A stretch of 64,000 nucleotides of DNA from Pyrenopolyporus hunteri (lineage: Eukaryota; Ascomycota; Sordariomycetes; Xylariales; Hypoxylaceae), in NCBI GenBank assembly GCA_902806595.1, contig CADCXC010000010.1, positions 1,426,001 through 1,490,000 of the forward strand, written 5' to 3'. This document shows, one piece after another, positions 57,255-64,000 of this stretch (the stretch's first letter is position 1; each line of letters begins with the position of its first letter). A program made the translations under genes and the position numbers. Under the pieces are notes generated by a model, which saw only the letters and a program-made list of their open reading frames with translations, was not told where the DNA came from and did not search any database.

Positions 57255-59328
57255 ATATATAGTTGCGGGCTGAGAGCGCGTGAACGGCTAGCCTGTGGGG
57301 TTTATTATATCGCATTGTTGCGCGTGTCTGGGAGCTTCGGACGGTTAGCTGGCCCCTTGTGAGTCGCATGGTCCGGATGGAGTGGATAGAGCCCGACAGA
57401 ACCGATCGGTTGGACCGTGACGGTTCGGCATATTCTACGTTTCATAGAGATACCCGGTAGAGTTGTTTGCCACGTGCCGGCAACCACAGCGTATCCGAGG
57501 GGTCAGGTCTATATCGCTGGCGGAAGAGTCGTTTACGAGAAATTAAAGATAGACCGCCGCGTGTAACGAAGAAATCTTTAAGCAAGGCGTTCGTCGGGTT
57601 TGATGGGACGGTATAGAGGATAGAAAGTTCCAGCCTTAGGGGGCATAAGACGGCGGTGGGTTTGACGCTTCCTTTAGTTAGAAGTTACGCCATGACTCTA
57701 CTTAATTCTAACGCGAGGAAATTAAGTGATGGGCGCCGCATATTAGCACTAAACGCCCGGGCTAAAATAATGGCGTGTCTATAACCTGAGACTTGTTTTG
57801 CGTATATAGGTCTCAACTCAGGTAAGATCGGCTAGCGAAGTGAAACATGATGCCCTGGATAAGCCACCCAGCTTTGGTACATCTCCCATATTCCCCTAGA
57901 GAGAGCCATCGAATAGTTCAGTCCGAAATAAGATCAGCCACTCACGCCGCTATAAGCTATGCTATCGGCGTTTATTGGTTAAACCCGATTTCTTTCTGGA
58001 CCGGGATTAGGTGGCTTGGGACAAGGGTAATTCTATCGTTGTAATATGAGATATCAGATACATCTTTGGCCATCTACATGGAGGTACCAACTGTTGAAGC
58101 GATTCTGTGTTCAATATAAATGTGAATCGAAATAAGCCATGACGATTTGCCGAACAGGACCAGCGCTATAGTTCCCGAAGTACCACTAAACTACTTGAAG
58201 TTAAACGAGCATCGATCACTAGCCATTTCGGTATATGCTACGGCCAGAGTAGAGTGCTCGGGTGAATTTTTATTCGAGTCCACTTGACGGTTTTCTTCGA
58301 AGTGTTTTAAGATTACAACTTACATCTTCAGCTCCTTTGCCCTAGAAATGGGGTTACCATCTGGGTAAGATAGATCACCTTATTATAAACCACACCTCAT
58401 GTTCTAACAGCTCAGGTGTCGTTTCTCTGGCTCTCAATATAAATCTGATTAATTCATTCATAAAGAATGCCGTTGCGCCAAGTCGAGGGTCCCCTAGGAG
58501 TATTCCACTGATCGCAGGTAGGGACTCATGTAGCTAGCAAGGAGGTGGGGATTCATTGTATTGTACTCCAAGTTCCACAAGTTCTAGGCGACTACCAATA
58601 TATACACGTATATGTTCGATAGCCACACCGAGGATTAGAGCTCACGGGCAGCTTATGTTATACTTGCGTAATATTTAGATATTACTGTGAAATAAGTACC
58701 GTACGGACAAGTACCTATCTACCTAGGTAGTACATAATCGTATAACCGAATGGTTTGTGACGTTAGACGCGTACGCAGCGATCGTATATATCATACTAGA
58801 TTGTAGCTTCTCCCAACTAGACGGGTGGGCAGTACATAAAGGGGCTACTCCGATTTATTACCCATAATCCGGCTGAAGATACTAATTAGTATTAGTATCA
58901 ACTTAACAAAAGCAAGCTCAGTGTACCTACTATGCGACTAAAGGTGGGGTTAGTTGCGAGCAAGCTGGAACCGCGCAAGGAGGCGGCCGTGTTACTACAA
59001 GGGTATAAGGAGGAATGAGGGGCATGAACTTCGGCATCATAAGTAGGGGAGGTTGTACATAAAAGTAGGATCGAGTCTTGGAGAACTACGTAAGTACGTT
59101 GAGATGGTGCATCGAGGCAGCTGAGGTTACGTGCTAAATATCTCGGCCCTCTGGCGCTCCACAGATTCGCTGACTTGAAACAATTTCATATTCGGCGCGA
59201 TACTGCAGCGACCTGCCCCATCATTAGTGTCATAAGATAACCGAAAGGGCTTTGCCGGCTAGTTAGAGTTAAATCGTTCCAACGCCGCCCATACAACTAG
59301 GTTAGCCATTCACCGAGTCTCCGCAAAT
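57255..59328. other. 2 kb AT-rich spacer
   Basis: No gene is seen between tandem NAA38 and the aldehyde dehydrogenase. The stretch is AT-rich with many stops in all frames and holds a CTACCTAGGTAG palindrome at 58719-58730. It could be old, mutated repeat DNA, but no element ends are visible. Confidence 0.5.
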
Positions 59329-60803
59329 ATGTCGATATACACGGTACCGTTTGTTATTAACGGCGAGGAACGCCTCGTCGAGAAGACTTATGCTGTGGTA
59401 TCGCCCGACACTGGAAAGGTCCTGCATAAATGCGGCATAGCCACGGAAGCAGAGGCCGCCGCCGCCGTCGAGGCAGCCGTGGCTGCTGGTAAGCAATGGC
59501 GGAACTCGCCCGTAGCTGAGCGCCGGGATATTTTCCTCAAGGCCGCCGACATCATGGAAAAGAGGCGAGACGAACTAGCCCAATACATGATGGGGGAGCT
59601 TGGGGCGGCCCGCGGCTGGGCCGACTTCAACATCAACCTTGTCATTGACATGTACAAGGACGTCGCTGGGCGAGTAAATGCTATAGAGGGCAGTGTTTCC
59701 CCGTGCCAGCCAGGTCTCACAGCAATCGTTGTGAAGGAGCCGTATGGCGTTGTATTGGCAATGGCGCCCTGGTAAATACTCTCGTTATCGATTAGCAGAA
59801 TTCGAGCTCATCACTTGATAGGAACGCGCCATATATCCTTGGCACTCGTTCGGTCCTCTTCCCTATCGCTGCTGGTTGTACGGCCGTTTTGAAAGGTTCC
59901 GAGACGGCGCCTCGTACTCATCACGCCATCGTGTCTGTCCTTACCGAGGCTGGCCTCCCCAAAGGAGTAGTGAACTATATAGTAACCGACCCGGATCATG
60001 CGCAATCCGTCACGGAGTCTATTATCAAGAACCCCAGTACCAAGAAGATTAATTTCACAGGCAGTACCGCAGTGGGGAGGATCATCGCAAAAGTAGCTGG
60101 AGAGAACTTGAAACCTCTCGTGTTAGAGCTTGGCGGTAAAGCGCCAGCTATCGTATGGGAGGGCGCAGACTTAGGCCTTGCCGCGCAGCAAGCTGCCCTA
60201 GGAGCATTCTTCTTTTCTGGACAAGTATGCATGAGTACAGAGAGAATCGTCGTACATAAGAGCATCAGCGCGGCGTTCCAAGAGAAATTGCTCGCAGCGA
60301 TCGAACAGATCTTCCCATCTAAAGGCGATGCCTTGATCCTGATCAACGCTAAGAGTGCGGAGAAGAACAAGCTGCTCGTGAAAGATGCAGTCAGCAAGGG
60401 TGCCGTGCTCCTCAACGGAGATGCGGACGCCGAAGAAAGCACGAAGACGAGAATGAGGCCGATAGTCGTCAGCAAGGTGACGCCTGATATGGACATATAC
60501 AGGCAAGAATCATTTGGCCCGTCGGTGAGCTTGATTGAGGTTGAAACCGAGGAAGAGGCGTTGCGAATTGCCAACGACACCGAGTACGGCCTTACATCCG
60601 CCATCTTCACTGAGGACCTAAGAGTTGCTCTGCGACTAGCGAGAGGTATAGAAACGGGTGCGGTACATATTAACAATATGACGATTCACGACGAAATGAC
60701 GCTGCCGCATGGAGGAGCCAAGGCGAGCGGATATGGTCGATTCAATGCCTTGAACGGGCTGGAGGAATGGGTTAGGACGAAGACCATTACCTGGAGGGAC
60801 TAA
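59329..60803 (+). CDS. Aldehyde dehydrogenase (salicylaldehyde/vanillin dehydrogenase type)
   Basis: Two exons, 59329-59771 and 59822-60803, total 1425 nt, giving 474 residues. The 50-nt intron interrupts the invariant PW-NAP motif (MAPW-NAPYILGTR). The fold is complete: GSTAVGR for cofactor, catalytic Glu250 (LELGGKAPAI) and nucleophile Cys284 (FSGQVCMSTERI). The end (HDEMTLPHGGAKASGYGR) and the short length place it in the salicylaldehyde/vanillin-type branch, which oxidises aromatic aldehydes to acids and feeds lignin-derived phenolics into ring cleavage. It is clearly distinct from the SSADH gene 12 kb upstream. There is no targeting peptide, so it is probably cytosolic. The exact substrate is inference. 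Confidence 0.92.
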
Positions 60804-61345
60804 CTGCTTGACAATCTGGTATACCAATGGAGGGTTATAATGATAAAGAGGAAGTGAGCAGTGAAATTTCAGAGTACTGCCTTATAGTATTATACGATGA
60901 GGCAACCTTTGACGGACACCGGTATCTAATGTGTTTTTGTAGCTAGGTTGATAAGTGTAAGGGAAAAGAAAAATATTAGTCTATACGAGGATTCGAGGCC
61001 CAAGATCGTACTATCTGTTACGTAAGCTATCAAGTGCGCGGAGCTTGTGTTACATAGCCCAAGCTTCTTAGGTATTCCCGGAGCTGAAGCTCCCAGATAA
61101 GATATAGGATATCGTGTACCCATGTACTGCGTATATACATGTACACGTCCCTGGTGGTATACATGCAAGGTACCTAACTTAAGTACCGGCAGAAGCTTCA
61201 TGGGTCAAATGTTCTGAAGATCGACGCTCCACGCACCAACAACGCAATCGCAACGTCATGACGAAATATTGCACAAACTCCTAGGTTTTACAGTCGTGCT
61301 CTCACCTTCGGACTACGATATCCATAGGGCAGACAACAACTTACA
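60804..61345. other. Spacer aldehyde dehydrogenase / small myristoylation-motif gene
   Basis: This 542-bp AT-rich spacer in tandem orientation contains GTAC-rich motifs near 61115-61185. No gene is seen. Confidence 0.5.
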
Positions 61346-61992
61346 ATGGGGGCCAAGGCATCGAAACCGGCACAGTCGGTAACGCGGAAGTTCCCCACGA
61401 GGGCTCCGGGCAGTGCCCCTCCTCCACATGCTCGAGCATCGCCGTCGGCACAACGAGGCCCAGAGCCACGGGCTTCGTTCACTAAGGACGACGGTGAGTA
61501 TCTCGCTGCTTACCCAGATTTCTCGCGCCTCCGTCTCTTTCCCCGACTAACATACCGCCCGCTTCGAACTCAGCGATTAAAGCAGACAGCACCGACCCGG
61601 ACCCGAATCCCCTGACGAACCCGGCGTTCTCGCAACGGCTGAAGCAGATGGGCGTCGCGACGCCGAACCCAACCTTATCGAACTCGTCGATCGCAAACCC
61701 GTACCAGGGCTCACCGGGCCGAGGCCCGCAAGGTCCCGGTTTCCCCTCGCCGGCCCAGAACCCGACGTTGAGCGCCCTCCAGGCGCGGCAGCGGTTGCAG
61801 GACCACGCCGAGGCCCAGTTCGAGAACATGGGGAAGGGGAGGGAGTTCCTAGACGTCGCGACGTTGAAGCAGGCGTTACTCATGCAAGCGCGCGGCGCGA
61901 CGGCGGCCGATATCGAAAAGAGCTTAAGACTGAAAAGCGGCGTTGTGGACAGGTTGGGGCCGAAGGGGGTTACTGTGCCTCTCAGCAGTTAG
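61346..61992 (+). CDS. Small MGAK N-myristoylation-motif fungal protein
   Basis: Two exons, 61346-61493 and 61574-61992, total 567 nt, giving 188 residues; the donor GTGAGT and acceptor CTCAG are canonical. The protein begins MGAKASKPAQ, a good N-myristoylation consensus (Gly2, Ser6), followed by a basic proline-rich stretch (RKFPTRAPGSAPPPHAR). The middle (NPAFSQRLKQMGVATPNPTLS) and the C-terminal helix-turn-helix-like segment (EFLDVATLKQALLMQARGATAADIEKSLRLKSGVVDRLG) are ordered. I recall similar small proteins, annotated only as helix-turn-helix domain proteins, across Sordariomycetes. The HTH-like end together with a lipid anchor does not suggest an obvious DNA-binding role; a mitochondrial or membrane-associated factor is possible. 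Function unknown. Confidence 0.82.
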
Positions 61993-62310
61993 CAATGGGA
62001 GGGGGAAAAAATTACATATGGATGTTGGTTTAACGAAAAGAGAAATGGCGGTCAATGGCACGGCTATACTCGGGGACATACACAAAAATCTTGGTGTAAA
62101 TTTATGCATTTGAGGTATGTAAAAGCGCCATCTATCATATCGCTCTGTACACTCAATAATACACTTATCCCGGCCTTACACCCATCAGGCGCAGCCATAT
62201 GGGGGCCGGATCCTCGTCAGAAGAAACCTTTTCCAATCTAGATACAAGACGCAAAACCCTCCGTGCTTAACCAGATTCCTCCCAGACGCTCATGCCCCTA
62301 TATATGCCTC
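61993..62310. other. Short convergent spacer
   Basis: These 318 bp between convergent genes contain both 3' UTRs. Nothing else is seen. Confidence 0.5.
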
Positions 62311-63475
62311 TTACCAAGCAGCGTGTCCGCCGTCGATGCGCAGGTCGGCACCCGTCATGAAGCGGCTCGCGTCGCTGAGCAGGAACACGGCGGCGCCGCG
62401 GTAGTCCTCGGGCTTGCTCAGCCGGTTCAGCATGTTCTGCTTCGGCCACTCGACGGCGCGGTCGGGGAACTTCTCGAACAGCTTCTGCACCATCTCCGTC
62501 ACGATGTAGCCCGGCGAGATCGTGTTCACCCGGATGTTCTTGACGCCCCATTCCATCGCCAGGTTGCGGCCGAGCTGGATCACGGCCGCTTTGGACGCAT
62601 TGTACACGCTAGGAGGTTTCGTGTCAGTTATTTCGACCAAAATACGTATTCACGAGGGTTGAAAAGGAGAGAGGGCGGGAGAGGTGGAAGGTGCCAACTT
62701 ACGGGCAGATCAAGCCGCGGTTCGCGATCGTCCCGCTCATGCTGGCGATTAGGACAATGCTTCCCGGCGTGCCCTTCTCGTACATGTGCTTTGCCACTGC
62801 CTGCGCCGTCATGAGCGTGCCGGTCACGTTGATCCCCAGCATGCGGTTCGCGTCCTCTGCGGTGTAATCCAGAGCCGGCGTTTCCTGCTGGACACCTGCT
62901 GCAGCGATCAACCCGTCTATGTGTCCCTCCTTAGCGGCGATCTCTTCGGTGATCTTGTGAAGATGTTGGGCTCCGGTTAGAACGTCAACCTGGTGGTAAG
63001 TTATCGAGGTGCCCAATTCCTCCTTCGCTCGACGCGCCACTCGGGCATATGACGTGCCGGCGCCCGGTTCGACTTGTCTGTCGAAGACATGCACTATCAT
63101 TCCCCCTAATCAGTACCCCGTGCAAGTAAAGGATGTCTTAATGCTCGTACCTCTAGCCCCTGATTCCAAGAGAGCCTCGGCCTGGACGAGTCCGAGTCCT
63201 TGAGCTCCGCCTGAGACAACGATAACCTTGTCTTTTAAACTGAACTCGGGGAGAAGCCCCGAGGCGCTACTTTGAGCCGATTCGCGTTTGGAAGCCCACA
63301 TTGTAGTGCTGTGAAATGACCGCCGTGTTGACTCGTGGCGAGTAGGTATTCTGCAAGTCGCTGCTACAGCTGTCTTAGCCGTAAGGCTGCATATAGACGT
63401 CACACGTGATGTAGGACGGACAAGCCTGCCCATAGAAGGGGCAACTCGAGATATCCTCGGTGTAAGTGTCGTCAT
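62311..63475 (-). CDS. Short-chain dehydrogenase/reductase with mitochondrial-type leader
   Basis: Three exons, 63475-63151, 63093-62703 and 62608-62311, total 1014 nt, giving 337 residues. Donors are GTACGA and GTAAGT. For intron 1 I chose the later of two close AG acceptors (63094) because it gives LESGAR-VHVFDRQ. The first 60 residues are Arg/Ser/Thr-rich without acids (MTTLTPRISRVAPSMGRLVR to RRSFHSTTMWASKR), a probable mitochondrial presequence. The Rossmann motif is VVSGGAQGLGLVQA; the catalytic set is Asn (INVTGT), Ser (IASMSGT), Tyr and Lys (VYNASKAAVIQL). It resembles fungal polyol dehydrogenases such as D-arabinitol 2-dehydrogenase or sorbose reductase; the substrate cannot be fixed. 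The C-terminal DGGHAAW is typical of the classical SDR family. Confidence 0.9.
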
Positions 63476-64000
63476 TGTGAGTAAGTTTGGCTTATCAACG
63501 GCTTTTTGTATTCGCGGGCCTGAGACACCCCCTTGTAGATATGCTCTAAAGGAGTGGTATAAGCCGAATAACCCCCCTATTCTAGGTAATTATGCAGGCC
63601 GATGTAAAGCTTGTCCGACAAAGATAACGGCCTTCTGGGCTGGTATGTAAAGAGTAATGGCACAGGGATGGAATTCGGGAACACGAATCAGGAAGTGCAG
63701 GCTGCGATGGCACGCGAGGAAAGTGTGAGTGGCGGATGGATTTCATATTGGCTGGAAGTGAAAGCTCCCATCGGACGTCATATATAGCGAAGCTCTATCC
63801 CCCTGTCTAAGGAGCTATCGTGAGCCGAAGAAGGCCAGTTCCGCCAAGGTGGTTCGCGGTGCCCAAGTCTAGCCCCCCTCTTTTCCTTGTCTCTCTCGAA
63901 CAAAGTCGCGGACATAGCTCCTAATGACTAACGGTGAAGCAAATGAAAGAAAAGAGAAGTGGTGAGGGGGCTCCGCTCCGCTCCCCCCCTCCCCCCCTTA
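63476..64000. other. Upstream region of the SDR gene, end of window
   Basis: This is promoter-side sequence of the minus-strand SDR gene. It ends in C-rich runs at 63975-63998. No gene is seen. Confidence 0.5.

Noticed and set aside
57255..59328. RIP-degraded transposon
   Set aside because: The stretch is AT-rich, but I see no terminal repeats, target-site duplication or residual transposase or reverse-transcriptase motif.

Overview
This 64 kb window is nuclear chromosomal DNA of a filamentous ascomycete (Pezizomycotina). A Sordariomycete is my best guess, but that is inference from protein style rather than a database match. The evidence is short spliceosomal introns (about 50-110 nt) with GTRNGT-like donors and CTAAC/CTRAY branch points; fungal-only families (SUR7/PalI, Pil1 eisosome core, fungal KMT6, PPZ phosphatase, hybrid histidine kinase); a dispersed tRNA gene with an intron after position 37; and long non-coding spacers rich in TACC/GGTA palindromes. 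There are no operons. All exon structures below were rebuilt by hand from splice signals and reading frame.

Layout. 1-2.7 kb is spacer. 2.75-5.06 kb holds a large disordered proline/serine-rich protein (+). 6.2-7.45 kb is a three-exon GH43 glycosidase (+). 8.46-9.81 kb is the eisosome BAR protein Pil1/Lsp1 (-, five exons). 11.5-15.2 kb is the Polycomb-type H3K27 methyltransferase KMT6/EZH2 (+), with a long AT-hook-bearing tail. 17.1-18.8 kb is the PPZ-type Ser/Thr phosphatase (-). 18.8-24.9 kb is a 6 kb gene-poor stretch with microsatellites and a run of hairpins. 24.9-26.0 kb is a SUR7-family tetraspan (+), followed by the WDR6/Rtt10-type WD40 protein (+, to 30.2 kb). 31.7-36.2 kb is a soluble hybrid histidine kinase (-). 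36.2-41.25 kb is a second 5 kb gene desert with an unexplained nested inverted repeat. 41.25-42.16 kb is a fungal four-helix membrane protein (+). 42.97-44.93 kb is a secreted GH79 glycosidase (-). 46.1-47.8 kb is succinate-semialdehyde dehydrogenase (+), with two candidate start codons. 48.1-49.6 kb is a glycine/arginine-rich, probably mitochondrial protein (+). 50.0-51.0 kb is the mitochondrial ribosome recycling factor (-). 51.8 kb is tRNA-Val(UAC). 52.4-56.2 kb is the XPG/Rad2 repair nuclease (-), head to head with NAA38 (NatC subunit, +). After 2 kb of spacer come a salicylaldehyde/vanillin-type aldehyde dehydrogenase (+), a small myristoylation-motif protein (+), and a short-chain dehydrogenase with a mitochondrial-type leader (-).

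How the genes fit together. They are mostly housekeeping and regulatory singletons. Loose themes are eisosome/plasma membrane (Pil1, SUR7), chromatin, signalling and repair (KMT6, PPZ, histidine kinase, Rad2), carbohydrate breakdown (GH43, GH79), aldehyde/alcohol oxidation (two ALDHs, one SDR) and mitochondrial translation (recycling factor). I see no biosynthetic gene cluster, no intact transposon, no CRISPR and no clear new multigene system. The most interesting unexplained signals are in the deserts: tandem hairpins at 22.6-23.0 kb, a nested inverted repeat at 39.5-39.7 kb, and more than ten perfect CCTAGG/GGTACC-centred palindromes that I found only between genes.
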